DNA of 64,000 bases from Gymnogyps californianus (GCF_018139145.2 NC_059483.1:3349001-3413000), one strand, 5' to 3'. Positions 35,216 to 49,700 are shown, numbered from the stretch's first letter. The notes: generated by a model not told the origin, from the sequence alone. Numbers and translations are program-made.

Positions 35216-38200
35216 ACAGACACAACATTAATACTCTTCTAATCTCACTAGAATTTCTCTAGTGTTCTATGAGGTATTAAAAATAAATGTTCTGCTAAGA
35301 TAACCTCAACTGGCTGCAGAGGTCACCCTCTGTAGAAGATATCAGGGCTGTCGATTTTAGAATATTTGTATTTATATGTGTTGTTTAACATCCTCAGTAG
35401 TTACTAGATGACTCCTAAATACTTCATCCTCATATTTCTTATGCAAGTAGGAGATGTGAATGTTTATGGAGCAGTTCTTCTTTCTCTGCACCATTATTAA
35501 CAACCTTATCACCACTATTGTGAAGTAATAAACTCAGAACACTGCCAGGATTTCTTCTATAAAAAAAAAAAATTATAAATGCATCTTATTTTCCTCAACT
35601 GTTATGAGTGGACTTATCCTGAGAACTTTAGCTTTTCTTTTTAATTTCCTATACTTCTGAAGTCCTTCCACTTTCTGATGCTTATATACTGTTTTTTCAC
35701 ATTTAATATCTGATTTCATTTTATAACTTCCACAGAAGGTGCTTTTTTGCCCCTGATTAACAAATCAGCTTACCGACTTCTTGAAAAATGCTACTTATCA
35801 CTCAAATTTTTCATCGGGACATGCTAAAATTTTTCTCTTCCCACATCCCTATGCTAATTTTCCTGGCTCTCTGGGACCTATGAGCATCATCTGTTGACTC
35901 ACTCAAAAACCAGGTTTGGACCATCTGATACGATCATTGCACACTGTGCAACATCAGGTTTATCGTACAATAATGACATTAAACCTATATGGCAGGAAAA
36001 GAAAATATCAAAGAATATGTCCAAGGAGAGGAATTTTGTATTTGTTATAATAAAACATTGCTTTAAGAATGCAAATTTTTGGATTTACACTCATCGGTTA
36101 AATATTCTTTAAAATCAGCAAGCCCTGACTGCAACTGTGGTCTCTCATCATCTCAGGGCTGTATGGCTTTTCACAGACAATTGTGGCACTTGCATCTTCA
36201 ACAAACTTATTTGTAGGATCTGGCTTTCTTTGGCTTGGATATACAGTTAGCCTGTTGAAAACCTGAATAATGAAGACTTGGGAAAAGTGCCTGTAAGTGA
36301 GTTAGAAGCCAGGAATTATTAACTAAAAGTTTTCAGTAGATAACTTTAAGTAGAAAATACAGCCAAGAAAACTGTCAGGTTTTGGGGCAGTTCATGCGAA
36401 GAATGAAAGACAAGATTTCATCTGACAAATTATCTGTTGTGACTGTTTTTCCAGTTCTACTTGTAACCGGCAACAGAAAAAATTGGTTCCTTTAACATTT
36501 TCTCATGTTGTGACAATGGTTCAGTTAGATACGTTGAAATAATTTCATGGTTTATTATTTCTACTAGTGTAATGATCTTCCACCCTAACGACCTTTCCAT
36601 TTGAGAATTATTGCATTTGGAAGAAGTTGCAAAATCTGACATATCTCACCTTGAGAGGAAGCCCTGGAAAACAAAGCAGTCTGTGGAGGCTGGAGAAGAC
36701 TAAAGGGAGACATGGAAACAGGCTTCATATCGGGGGAAGGACTGATGTCTTCTCCATGTCTACCACTGATAGCACATGGAATAATTAGCTTAAACTGAAA
36801 GGAAGATTTGGGTAAGACACAAGGAAAATTTTTCTCAGTGTAAGACCAGTTAACCATGGGAGGAGCATATGGAGCTTTTAAAACCTTGATAACTGGAGGC
36901 TCTTAGAACCAATTCTACAACAAAAGCTATCATCAGCAGTGGTGATGAGGCAGGGAAAAGCGGATAAATTAGGTGACCTCTGAAGATCAACCCAAAGTCC
37001 CTTTCAGACCAATTTTCTGTGATTTCATGTTGCACCTTGAAAAGGTTGTTTTTCTAGACCAAAAGCTCTGGGAAACCAAACAGGGAATTTTATTTGAAGG
37101 CTCGGGGACATTTATTGCCAGCTACAAAAAATGACATGTCATAAAAAGTTAGTGAATATATTAAGTATGTCATTATATTTATTATAACAATTAAAATAGC
37201 AAAAGCTTAATAACTAATGAACCTGGAGAGAACTTTGCTTTCAAATAAATTTAGTGATAAAGAATTATTTTTGACAACAGCATTTATCATGGGCTACCTA
37301 GTACTGTTGTAGCTATTTGTTGTACTTAATAAACAATGATAAATATATCTTCTTGCAGGAGAGTAGCTTAAATGTGTGTTGTGCAATCTTCTTGAGAAAT
37401 TGTAGCCAAGACTAATTAAATGATTCTAATTAAAATTGTGTAGATAGGAAGGAAATTAATGGCTTCATTTGTACTATTTGTTTATTTCATTGTCAAGTGT
37501 ACTGGATATAATTGCAGTGCAAAGAAGAAATCATCAAAATTATTTTTTACTCTGTTGATTCCCTGTTCCATCAATTTATTGCAGAGGCTTCATTTTCTCT
37601 ATCTTTAGAGAGAAACAATGCTGGCAAAATGTAAAACCTCAACAAAGTTATTTTCTTGTTTGGAGCTTTTAGATGGAGAATACATTTATTGAACAAAATA
37701 AAGGTTAAGCTTCAATTAAGCATTTTAAATATATTTAGTGAGCTATTGAAAAGCCATAATGTCTCAGCCCACATGGTTCACCGAAAGCTATGAACAAAAT
37801 AAATTATAATAGAAGCAGAAGGAGTACTCAGATGGTATGCCTCTAACATGTGACTTACAAAGGAATGCAGTATTACTCCTACCATCTATTATGTAGTTTG
37901 TATCAGATAAAGTAAAAAAAAAAATCTTTATTAATGCTGTGTTTTTGTTTTTCTTTTTAAGCTGCGAACAGACTCTCATATACAAAAGCAGAAGAACACT
38001 TGATTTTTTTCCAGGGTAAGGTTTACATTTCACTTGTTCAGCTGGGACTCCTCAGATCCAAGGGACAATGAATCAGATTTAACGTAGTCTCCAGCTCATG
38101 CTAACTGCCTCATACGTTTTGTGTGCCTGGAAAAATTTCAGCTGAGATGCATGCAGGTAAGTGGTGGTTCTCCAAGCAGCTGGGAGCAGTCTCGCTTTTC

Positions 38201-41200
38201 CTTGCTCCTTCCCTCCCACCGCACAGGTAACACGGTGAGAGCCGTGGCCACCCAGGAGCCCTGCGGGAGCCCGCTGGTGGCTCGTCATCAGCATCCTCCG
38301 CTCCTCTGCATCGAGGAGTGACGGTGTCCACAGGTTTCCTCTCAGGACACCCAGCATTGCTCAGGAAATTGCTAATTCATTTTAATGAATTTAAAGAGAG
38401 GCAGAATTGTTTGAGAATTTCATTTCAACTAAAAGACATGGAAAGGAAAGATTCTGAAATTCACGAGCTTAAAATATGTTTATGTTTGGCTGGAATGTGC
38501 TCATGAAATTTGTTTCTTTGACATGTCAACATTTTCTACAGAAAGCAGATGTTCTTTGTGGAAATTTCTGATTAATCAAAAATACAGTTTCCTTTTTTAA
38601 ATTAGTTTCAGTCGAACAATTTTGACAACTGAACCATAGCTAAATCCTTTATGCTGAAAATAAAATCTGTCTTTATGTTTTTGTCTAAATGTGCTTCCAC
38701 AATACCATACACAAACTAACTTTTATAGCTTTGATAAGTGGAAATACGTGGGAAATGAGAGTATATATGAAAATTCTTCCATTAGAGACATTTGTTAGAG
38801 CTAGCTAAACTAATGGCTTATTTTCTGCCTAAATCAGAGAGATTAATCTATAGCTTTAAAATCAGAACAAAAAGAGCTCTACTGAAATGTAAGGTCTTGA
38901 GTAAAACAATTTTCTTCAAGGGTAGGAGACTAATCATCCTTCTCAGTGAGTGCTTTTTCTTTCCCTCCACTTTTCTGCAACTCATAAATGCCAGCACTCT
39001 CAATGAAAACCCCATCGTTCCCTCAGTCCTGATGGTGTGGCAATGTCGTTGTCTTCACGAGGTTTCAATCTGTTCCTGGGGGCTGGGATAGCCTCCTCGG
39101 GCTTGAGAGCTGTTCGGAGACAAGCAAAATGAAAGACTGAAATACTTACTAAGGTAATGGCTGCAACCCTCACTCAGGTGTCGTGGGCTTGCTATGATGA
39201 GGTATGAGGTCATTTAATAAATGTAACTATGGCCTTTGACCATGCCCTGCAAGTACTAGTCATCTGGCAGTGCTGTTATAGTGGTTTATACTCGACATCC
39301 CAGAGCCTCTCCCTGCTATGTGCAGTAGGTTGGGTCCTACATGTGGCCCCACAAGGCTGCAACTGTAGAGCAAAACATCTGGAGGCGAGAACCTGATGTC
39401 TGCCCTGCACATGCTTTAGAGGTTTGTCTTCATACCTACTCTGGTTTGGCCCCATGGACTGAATGCTCCTTTGTGGCTGGAGCGGGCTGTCATGAGCTGT
39501 GCTCCTGGTGTGCGTCGTCCCATCTGGCACTGCCCAGAGGGATCCTTCTTGTGTGCACAGCGATGCCCGGTGTGAGCTGGATGAGGAGCAGGAATGATCA
39601 GGGGATCTGCCTTGGACACACATTCCTGACCCCAGCTGAAAAGGTAATGTAGACACACACGAAGCCCTGCATAGTCTCCACTTGCCTCCAGCTGCAGCGT
39701 TGGTAAGCTGACTATTTAATCATCAGTGTCATGTTGTATTGGTGCAATCACTGTGCTATCAGTAGCTGTAATGCTCTAAGGATATAAGTAAAGCAAGTCC
39801 AGCAAAGACAGTATTTTTTATTAGATCAGCTGATATAGCTGAAAGAAAAGCAGACAAGATCTTTATTCTCTATGGGAGACTCTTTTTGGGTGTGAAATAG
39901 AGGTCTTCTCTTTCCCATCAGGATATTCAATACACTTCCGTAAGTTAGAGGTCTTGGATCTGGGTGGGTTGGCAAAAATATCTAAAAATTAAATAAAATG
40001 CATAACAGATGACTGCGGAGGTGTAGAATAGCTCCTTCATAAAGCCAGAATTACCTTCTCTTTCCCTATGACGTGACGTTCATGTGCTAGTACCTCCCAC
40101 GTGCGCTGTGCAGGAAACGGCCAGGTGCAAAGTGAGCCACACACTTTGTTTGAGTAATTTGTCAAGGTGCCAATAGACAAAAAAAATCCTCTGGAATTCT
40201 CAAGAGAAAGGCCGTGGTTTTGTGTTACTAACTCCTGATCACATGAGTAGAAAGGTGAATCTGAGTTATCAAACCTGGTGATGTTCTCCTATTAATCAAA
40301 ATTATTGTGCTAAATAGCTTTCTACTGGCAAAAGAGTGTAAGTCTATACTGTACACAGCCAAGAGCTGTTTTCTACAAGCTGCGAGGAATCATTGCTCAA
40401 TAAAAATGAGAAGATCTTACTCCTTGCTTGTTGGGAGTAGCTGTGATGAGCTGCAGTACTAGGAGCATACAAGTGTCGTAAAGAGTCTTGAGAAGCAGTA
40501 CAAAAATATTACTACAGGACCTTCCTAGTTTGGCTGAAGAATCTGCAACAACCAATTTGCTTTATAAAATTTTGCCCTCTTAATTGTTGGAAAACTGTCC
40601 AAAAATAAAATGGGATTTTCTTTTTTAATTTTTTTGGGGCTTGGTTTGTTAATCCACTTGCTACTCACTGTTCTTCAATGAATATTTCATACAAGCCAGC
40701 TTCAGCTTGTATATCGTTTGTAACTATCTGCTGTGAGTATTCCTTTAAGCATTCATTATTCATCATTCAATATTGAAAGTGGTTGATTTGACACTTGGGT
40801 CAAATGGAGGCCTTAAAGAAGCCACAGACCACTCTTTTCTTGATGCCAATCATGAAAAATATCCCCAGTTCCGAGCTGTGGCTATAGGGTTCCAGCAGAT
40901 GCTGTTACGCTAGTACAGCTAAGAATACTCTGCGCTTAATATGAACCCAAAGAAAGACAGCTATTTTGGAGCAAAGAAAGGACCCCATTTTCTATAGATA
41001 GATCTGCATGAGGGCATCCTATAAGAGAAAAAATCCCTGGTGTTTAGGAAATAAGTTCTGATGACACAGAATTGAAGGGCCAACACACCTCACTGTGGGA
41101 TCACCTTCCTTTGACCTGACTGGGAGCTTCTGCGTGATTCATTGGTGCGCCGGCTTATTTTGAGAAGGGAACAAAGATGATTCAAAAGAAAAACTGGATT

Positions 41201-41879
41201 TCCTTAAGAGCCAATGTTACTTTTCCTGGCTTCTTTAAAAGCTTCAGAGGTAACATTACTGGCTGCATGGCTGTAAAAAGAACAGCAGGGATTAGATAAA
41301 AGGAGGACACTTGCTTTGAATTGTCTCTTCCCCCTCCTCCACCCATAGCAATATTGGCCAGCGGAGTGGTTTTTTCTTTATAGGACTTTTTTCTCTGGTA
41401 CTGGATGACAGAAAATAGTATATTATAAATACAGTAATCTTTCAGTTTTCCTATTGAGCAACAAAAAAATGGAAGGCAGGCAAAATTTGCAGAATTAGCG
41501 AGCTTGCTGTTATGACTCAAGTGCAGGTTTGTATGCTGTTTACCGCATCTCTGGTTATATGTGCCTCTGTGGGGAAGGGGCAGCGGAATAACTAGGGGAT
41601 ACTGCTGTGTAGAAAAGTAGGAAGCTGCCTGAGTATTAAATAAGAAGAAAATCAATGCAGTCCAAAGGTTGCCTCCAAGGAAACAAAACAACATTTATAA
41701 ATACGTCTGTCTTGCTTCTTTTTGCCTGCAAACTCTGCTAGTTTTGCTAAACCACCTACTAGAAGACAGTGGATTTAGCCCGTGCAGGCCACTGTCTCCA
41801 GACCCCCTTACCGCTCATCGCCACCCTGGCCAGAGGTCATTGCCTCTTCATGTCCTGGCCAAAAGACTTGTATGAGCTC
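35216..41879. other. large block of unique noncoding DNA
   Basis: I see no exon, no LINE or LTR motif and no tandem array in this 6.7 kb. The longest frames are 126 codons (39,276-39,656 minus, overlapped by a 103-codon plus frame in a locally GC-richer patch) and 170 codons (41,182-41,694 minus); neither shows a domain. A/T runs include 12 A near 35,561. The interval 37,130-37,600 is AT-rich with many AATTAAA-type motifs but otherwise plain. Confidence 0.6.
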
Positions 41880-42340
41880 TCCAAAATCTATTTTGATCAA
41901 GCTGAGCTGACTTGGCTGAAACAGTAGGTAGGAAATGGTTTATTGGACCCAGCAGTGGTGGATCAGAGAGAGAAGGTGGGGTGGTGGGGCAGGGAAGGGG
42001 CCAGGTGGCAGCACCGGGGTGAGTGGCCATGGAGGAGAATCTACAGCCCCATGCACAGAATGTCTTCAGCCATCGCACCCAACACAGGACTTAACGACAG
42101 GATGGACGGGCTCCAGTTTATCAGGGATAAAGGGGTCCTCACATGCCACTCAATGGCTGTACCTATCATCCCTTTTCCCTTTAGACACCTTCTCTCCAGC
42201 GCTGGGGCTAACTGGGTGTTGTGAATTTATTTTAGGCTTCCTGGTTGCGAGGTCTGGGCCACAGGGACGGCTGCAAGGACCACTGACCTGCCAAAGTTTG
42301 TGGTCACGGGTTTGTGTGAGTGCTTTCCTATAGATTTGCC
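41880..42340. other. GC-richer noncoding block
   Basis: A G-rich patch (GGTGGGGTGGTGGGGCAGGG near 41,976) produces overlapping frames on both strands (132 codons plus at 41,935-42,333; 93 and 76 codons). No recognisable protein. It could be the trace of an old GC-rich insertion, but I cannot assign it. Confidence 0.4.
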
Positions 42341-42890
42341 AGGTGGGAATGAAATGTGATGGAAAGCAAGCAACCCACAATCAATTTGTTTCTATAATTT
42401 TATTTTATTTGACTAGAGAACTGTCTAAATACAGATTCAAGGACTCTGAAATCTTTCTTCATGGCTTGGCCTCAGAGCAAATTTACATTTTATTACATAG
42501 ATCATATTTTTTTTCTCCATGTTGACAACCATGGACAGTGAAAGTGAGAGAATAAAGAGATACTGACAAAACAAATACATAGATCATTAAAGCAGCCTCA
42601 GTCCCACAGTTCAAAACAGGCCTCTGTTCATATGCAGCTCACAGGTTACACAAATTTTCATAACCGTTTTTAATACAGATGACATATTACCTAATTACAT
42701 AATTACATGATGGTTTGTAATGGCTCAGTGATTTGGGGGAGAAAAAAACTTCTCTGGCAAGTTCCGTGTGATCATAAGCTCTAAAACTCCAGAGGGAATT
42801 GCCAGGTTCTATATATGTTTTTGTCAGTTTTTTAATTTGATATTTCCCTGAAATCATTAGAGTGTAATGGGCTATAAAGTAGGAAACACA

Positions 42891-42913
42891 CTTTTTTCCC
42901 TTTTTTTTTTTTT
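42891..42913. repeat. poly-T tract
   Basis: A run of T residues, interrupted by CCC at 42,898-42,900, continues for 13 T before GCAG. No AATAAA signal lies on the minus strand upstream of the complementary A-run, so it is treated as simple sequence. Confidence 0.8.
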
Positions 42914-44879
42914 GCAGATGCAGCCATCTAAAATAGGCTGCCAAAACAGAAGTTAGTTAAATTTCATATAAAAGGCCAAATTCATCTTTTTCTCTGGAAA
43001 AATAGTTCCAGGATAGTAAAAGTGTTAGGCCAGAATAGAGAAAATACACTAAATGGAACAAAGTCCATCAGAAGCAGAAATTAAAGGATAATGTTGCAAT
43101 ATAATTTGGCATTTAATCATTTTAGCTAAGGATAAGTGCAACTTAGAATGAGTTAGTTTTGTAAGGATCGTGTCGTACCTTGTGGCCTTCTTGCTGAACT
43201 ATTAACTTGTGTCAATAACTGCTACAGGGATGGGGACATCGGTTGTGTAAGCCCACGAGTGCTAGCAGAAGGAAAATCTGTATAATTCTAGTGTGGCCAA
43301 CTCTCTTCTGTAACTTTTAACGGTATCATAATGTTGCTTTTCCTACATCACACTGTCATGTAGTACACCTTTGCAAACAGCTGCTGTTTTATAGCCCTAA
43401 AGATGCCTGAAGATGAGCTTCCTATAACCTATGAGTCTCCTGAGTAATTAACTCTTAAATGGCACAATGCCTTGAAGCCAATACATTTGAACAAATACAT
43501 ATTTGTGTTGCACGAGCCTACAAAAACGGATCAGTTCTCTTATCAATGTGAGGGCGCACAGCAACAGGGTGATGAGCACCTCAGAAAATTAAGCTCTTTG
43601 TTCCTCGTAACGAGGCAGTTCACTGGAGCTCCCCGTTACCCCTGGGGGGGCTGCAGCCAGCATTGCCCACGGTGCACCCGCTGCACTTCTTGCAATCCTG
43701 CACAAGCGGTGAGATAATAGGTAGGTAGATGTTGAACTACCTATGTGGAAGATAGTTGTTGTCTGTTTTAACTGATAGGTCAATTAGCACCGAAATTAGT
43801 GTGTTAGTTTGGGGTGGGAGAAGTGGAGGGTTCCGATTAATAGATTAATAGTATTGAGTTATATACTTTGTTAGATACTTGCCTCCATGAAACCCTGAAG
43901 TGACCCATTAAATCATGCCTGATCCTAAACGATTGAAGGTCCCTCAGTCTTTTGAAAGAAGCCAAAAGCAACCTGGCTGCCAGCCTGACAGGCACCGTGC
44001 AAAGTCCTCGTCCCTTTCTGTCTCCTCTGCGTTGGGGAATGAAGCCGTTTACCATGCAGGACCTCATGCAGAGTTTCGGGAGTCAGCTTCCTCGCTGCTG
44101 TTATGTGTTTACCACTTAAACAGAGGTCTGGTAGAGTTCATATGGGATGTTGAGCTTAAAATAGAAAAAAAGGTTGATGTGCTACTGGGAAAGACATTTT
44201 CAAATATATCAGTTATTCAGCCACTCCCTCCCTTAGGCTTATTCTGTCACCTTGTCCTGGAATATGCCACCAGGAGAGTCAAAGGACTGGCTTTGCAGCA
44301 GATATTAAAATACTGCCATTTTCATGAAAAATCAGGGAAAACCTGTTCAGTGAAGAGACACCACCTCATTAGTCTACGGGAGCTTAATTTGCTGATGGGT
44401 GTGCCGCAGAGCCTTCACTAAATTGTACCCATGCTTTCCCTAGCTCTGCAAGACAGATCTTGGAGTAAGCGGCTGGATTGTACAATACCCTGAGCATGAG
44501 AACTGTTAACCTCAGAGAGATCATAACATCCAGGACACACTTAACCTTGCCTCTGAGCCTTGCCAGCACTAGGCCTTTTAGAGAAATAAAAGTGAGATAT
44601 TGGGAGGAGTTAGATAATACTTTGTAACCCAGATGCATTTCTGTATGTAGCTACTAAAGACAAGGCAGCGAGTAGGCAGCAGCTACGATTATTTCCCCAG
44701 TTGCTGATATTAAAGTATTTCTGGCTTGATTAAACAGGCAGGTCTATAAATGTGTCTGTTAAACTGAGTTGCCTTTTGTACAGCTGCATTGTCTTCATGT
44801 CTTCTCAGGAAAGCTGAATTTTACTGACAAGTGCAAGTCACACTTCCATATCTCACATTGATTCTCCATTAATCTGCAT
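42914..44879. other. unique noncoding DNA
   Basis: The 168-codon plus frame at 43,915-44,421 is among the longest in the window. It shows no domain, transmembrane pattern or bias toward conserved residues, and it lacks a plausible splice or promoter context, so I do not call a gene. A G-rich spot lies at 43,640-43,690. Confidence 0.5.
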
Positions 44880-45060
44880 TTCCTTTAGCACTTTAAAGGG
44901 AAGTTACGCAGAGCTACATGGTGTCCTGATTAACACCTGAGTGTAGAAGCATTTTTGGCATGCTTGATTATTAATAGAACAAGTGTAGTTAATTGCATTG
45001 GTTGAATCGTCCCTGTCACTGATTAATGACTAAAAGTGCACTCCTTGTATTTTCAGGATC
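44880..45060. promoter_or_regulatory. candidate regulatory element rich in TAAT cores
   Basis: Within about 110 bases there are GATTAACACCTGA (a T-box-like AGGTGTTAA on the reverse strand), GATTATTAATAG, GTTAATTGCATTG and GATTAATGAC. The block contains no simple repeat. This motif density resembles developmental enhancers, but without conservation data it is weak evidence. Confidence 0.22.
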
Positions 45061-48000
45061 TTCTTAGACTGAAAAAGAAAAGCACAGAGATTCATGTACT
45101 ATCTGAAAGGATTTTTTATGATAAAGACAACTGTTTGTAGAGAGAACATTTGATATCTTATTATAGAGTGTAAACATACACCATCTAAAATTAAACAATT
45201 TTAGTCTTGGCTTTTGTTGCAGTCATAGCAATGTGTGACTGATGCAACTCAGTGTGACACAAAGTGCTTTCTGAAAGATTTAATACAGTGCTTCTCCTAT
45301 GGCTGAATTTAATGAAACTACATTTAAAACAATGCCGTACCAGTCATGAAAATAACTGTAAAATGTAGGAATGAAAGTATTCTATATGATGCATTTATGC
45401 TACAGCAGCCTCCGTATGCAGCCTCCCTCCTCAATAGTTCAGTATATGTTAATACCGTCATCTCTCTTTGAATTTTAAATCTCAGGAAAAGAAGGTGGGT
45501 AAGTTCCACACAGTACTGCTGTTGTTTTAAATTGTCTTCATTCACATTTTCAACAATTACCGTCACTATTCAATGGTCTTTATACAGCCCTGACAGAGTT
45601 GAGCACTTGTATTTTTAGAGGTGCAAAGAAATCAAAATAGCAATAGCAAAAACCTGAGTAAAGAGCATGTAAGCCTGTGATACAGGGCACCAGGTCTATG
45701 GAAAAAACACTGTCTGCCAAATAACTTGATACATAATTGGAAATACACTGAATGAAGGAAAATGGAGGCCAAAGCTAACACAATTGCATGGAAGCCACAG
45801 AAACAACCAAAAAAGAAAGGTGCCATTGACACAGCATACAAGATCCACATAATTCAAGAGCCAGTGTGTACTGAGAGAAGAAAATACCACCTCAGTGGTA
45901 TTCTTGCTAAATTTAATGGAAACATTTCACCAGATGGACAATGAACCACTGCCATTCAGCAACAAGACCCCCGTTTTCAGCGATTACTTATAAGTCTGCT
46001 GAGGAGCCATCGTTTGAAATGCTTTAGCATTTACCTCGCTTCATCCATTTCAAATGATAGTCTTGCACAGCAGTTATCACTGCATCGCTATATATCTTGG
46101 CTGCTTGATAATGGCTGGGGTAATCATTTCATCGATCAGGTGGCCACTGTCCATGGTCTCCACGTATGCAGGTCTCTTCCAAGAATATGCCATAGCCTCT
46201 TAGAGGCAAGCTCCGCTGGGAATATACCTAATTTTCCACTGTTGAGGAACTGCTCATCCGGCGATGGATCCTCATAGCTGCAATTCCTTTGGGAATCCAG
46301 CATGACTTTTGGCACAGCTCGCAGCAAGAGGGTAGCGAAGAAGGTCCCATATTTAGGGCACATAGTGTGACTCACCTCTCTGATGTGGAACATAGGCTAG
46401 CAGAGGTTTTCTCCTGGTTTATACTAGCAGCAATTCATATTCTATTTCTCCCTTCTGTACATTACCTTGCCTGGTGAGTGGGGAGAATAAATCTGTTTAC
46501 CTGGCCAGGTCCTGGCTACTTCTATGCACATGCTTTAAGTGAGAAACTCAGACCCAGAGGCTGTTGAAGTTCCTATACCAAAACCAGCTATCAGGCCCTT
46601 TGAGTGGTCCCAAATATGAATGCATAGGTGCACCAGTGCGCAGAAATTGTTATTTTTCAGACTGAAATCTAAGCCTGCCCTTTCTCCCCAAAGGGATGCC
46701 CTTTGTGCATTTCTGTGGTACTTCGATGACTTTGGTGCCTCAGCAGCGTGTGGTATTATGGGAGGCACGTGACAGCAAAGAAACTCAAAATAAATGTCAA
46801 AAGCTCACCAAAGAATGAGTCAGAGCAGGAGAGTTGGAGGAAGTGGGTGGAGAATTACCAAGTTTCCACACATTTATCAGGCTTAGTCATAATCTAGCTG
46901 CTGAGAAGCTAAGCCATGGCAAAAACTGGAAAAAAATGTGGGCATGCGAAGTGCCACTCCAGGTGCCTCAGGAAACTGAAAAAAATCAGAGCTGGTGGCA
47001 CCTCTGAAGCGCAGGCGCAGACAGCAGCAGAACAGGGGTTCCTGAATGTCTCTGTTAGATTAAGAAGGTTAATCTTGTCATGGATCTGCCCCGGGCTAAA
47101 TGAAGGGAGGAAAGCTTCACCCACTTCAGACTTCACCTGAGGATAAGGAGCGAACCGATGGTTTGGCTTGGTATGACACAAGGCAATGTTTCATTTTGGT
47201 TTCAGCAGCGGCAAACTGATGAATGCTGGCATCCACAAACATCTTAGTGGAAAATTTAATTTTTACAGAAACTGCATTTCACATTGAAGAAAACTTCTGT
47301 TCAGCCAAAAAAAGAAAAATTTTGTGACAAATTTCTCAGCGTATGGGTTGGTCCTCATTACTTCTTTTATACCCCTTCATAATTTTTTTCACTGGAAAAG
47401 AAATATACCAGTTTCTGAATGTTTTTGGTCTCTGGTTGTAGAAAGACCTTGCAGTGGAGATTCAAGGCAGATTTGTTTACATTTTCATTTATACAGCCCT
47501 ATAGCCATAGCACAGGCCTTCCTGCATAATTTCAATAATTTATCACATTTTCATGTAACTGATGACAGAATACATTATACAATGCAAAGGTTTTTTTTTA
47601 AAAAATCTAAGCGCCATCAAGATGCCACAAAAAGACAGCAAGCTACATTTTGTCTTTTATTGGCCATCTGCCATCCCTGGGATGGTAGTCAATAACGATC
47701 TGTCAAACGATTAACACAGCTAATAAATAGTCACAAAGTAACCTAATTTGCCAACCACTAGTAGCCACCAGTTGGAAATTAATGTACTGTAGCTCTTCGG
47801 TACCACACCTGACACCCAACCAGATGGAAAGGAAACATGATATAAGAGGTGTTGATTAATGAGGAAAAGGACATGCAGCGTTAACAAGTATTTAGACATG
47901 GAAACCCCCTTTCTGCCAGGTACAGGGATGTGACTAGTACGGGCGACACATGGCCTTACAAAGGAAATAACGCTGCAAGAACTGCTGAGGTGCCACATAA

Positions 48001-48989
48001 AACCACTGCTCGCCATATGCCTCCCCTATCCACGGTGAAGTCTGGAAATGTTCTGGGTTTTCTGCTGACACTGAAATTTCCAATTTCATCCTTGCAGCAA
48101 AGAGAAGAAGGGTGCAGAATACTAATGAAGCGTGTGGAGGCCATGATCAGGGCTTCTCAAATCCTGCAGAATTCTCCTCGGATTGATTTTGAGGTCTGAA
48201 GGGGCTGTTTTGGTAACCTGGTCTGGCTTCTGTGAGAAGCGCAAGTTGCAGAACTGCACCCAGTAATTCTTTCATCAAGCCAATAACTTCTATTTGAGCT
48301 ACACCATGATGTGACGATTTGGGAAATCAGTCCATGTATCACTGACGAATTCCAGATTGATTTTTGAAATCTGTGCTACAATGACCTGAATCTTTACATG
48401 TTCAACCTCATGCTGCATATTGGAGTCCAGCCGGGGAGTGGCACACGCATGCCTATCTGTGGAGAAGTCAGTTGTTAAAGACGTTGTGTGGAATAGACTT
48501 AATTTGGGGAGAACAAAAGAATAATGGAATTGTCAATATAGCCACTTTTCTCTAAGCTCTCTGTGGGGTTCTGAGAGCTGAGAGAGCGTAATTTCACCAT
48601 ATCCATGCAAAGAGATCGGGGATTAGTGTCATGCCTTAAATTCATGAAGCCTGCAAAATTCAGAAGAGATGCTCAGAAAGAAAGGGAAGCTTAAGCAGAA
48701 AAGAAAAACTGTGGGTTCTGGTTTTATAAAGAAGACATCTTCCTTAACTTTGGGATCAGACAAAACAGAGAAATTTTATGTAACGCTACACTGGGAAAAG
48801 GAGTGTTTGTCTCTTTTCTGTTTATGAACCACTTAGGCTTCTCTTCAATTATCCAAATACATTAGTGAACGCAGACAAAAAAATCAGTGGCAAATTCAGT
48901 CTCCATGAAATGCTTTTTAATTCCTGACTCCCTCTTCCTGCATTCAAACACAGACAGCTGCGGCTGAGGGCTGAAAAGATGCAACGCTT
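45061..48989. other. unique noncoding DNA
   Basis: No exon is supported. Frames of 60-123 codons occur on both strands; the most coding-like is the 85-codon minus frame 46,136-46,393, discussed as a finding. A 10-T run sits at about 47,590. No transposon motif is recognised. Confidence 0.55.
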
Positions 48990-49700
48990 TTGAAATTCAT
49001 GGAAATTGCTGAGAAATTCATGGGAACTGCTCCCTCCTGTGGAGCAGCTGCTGAGCAGAAGCAGTTCGCCCACCGCCTGGGATCGCAGCCGTGGCTGCAG
49101 CCACCACCCAGGGACCAAAGGCTACTTTTGTCATCATCTCTACGTGATGGCCAAGGGACCATACTGCCATAGGTGGGTATGAAGCTCCAGTTGCCGTTCT
49201 GGGAAGGGCCATCACGTCCAGGTGGAGAGCTCGCCACAGCAGCAGCAGCATCCAACAGCAGGCAGGCGGTGGAGAAAGGAAAAAAGAAAATGCCCATCAC
49301 TGTGTTGCAGCAAAATGATTAATTCCACTGCAAGAATGATGCAAAATCGTTGCATTTGCCAAGCCTGGATGGGAATGGATGGGGCAGCTTACACCTCTTG
49401 GAGCCAGGGCTGATGTGGTCAGAGCAGTGTGGAGCTGCGTATGCTTTGTACTGAGTTTTAAGGTTGGTTTTGCTTTGTGAAAGGCTGGACGTGAATTGCT
49501 GTAAAATGAAAATATCAGAGTCCACAGCACAGTTTCGTGGCATTATTCTAGTCCTGTGGAAGTCACATGGCTGAAACTTCAGGGAGAGGCGAATTGCAGT
49601 GCGCCCAAGGGCACGGTCACACACATCCCCCAGTGACAGTGGTGTCTTGCCCTCTTGTGTTGTCCAGCGAGGCCCTGCGCCATCCCTGGTTGTGTTCATG
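48990..49700. other. GC-richer noncoding block
   Basis: Rich in CAG/CTG-type trimers (CACAGCAGCAGCAGCATCC near 49,235) and GCAGC pieces. Overlapping frames of 60-126 codons on both strands reflect composition. No CpG island and no domain are seen. Confidence 0.5.

Noticed and set aside
41182..41694. 170-codon minus-strand open frame
   Set aside because: No domain, no plausible splice sites and no codon pattern. Treated as chance.
41880..42340. G-rich block considered as an ERV LTR or coding exon
   Set aside because: No terminal TG..CA inverted ends, no polyadenylation arrangement and no protein similarity are recognised.
43915..44421. 168-codon plus-strand open frame
   Set aside because: Unrecognised and without promoter, splice or conserved-motif support.
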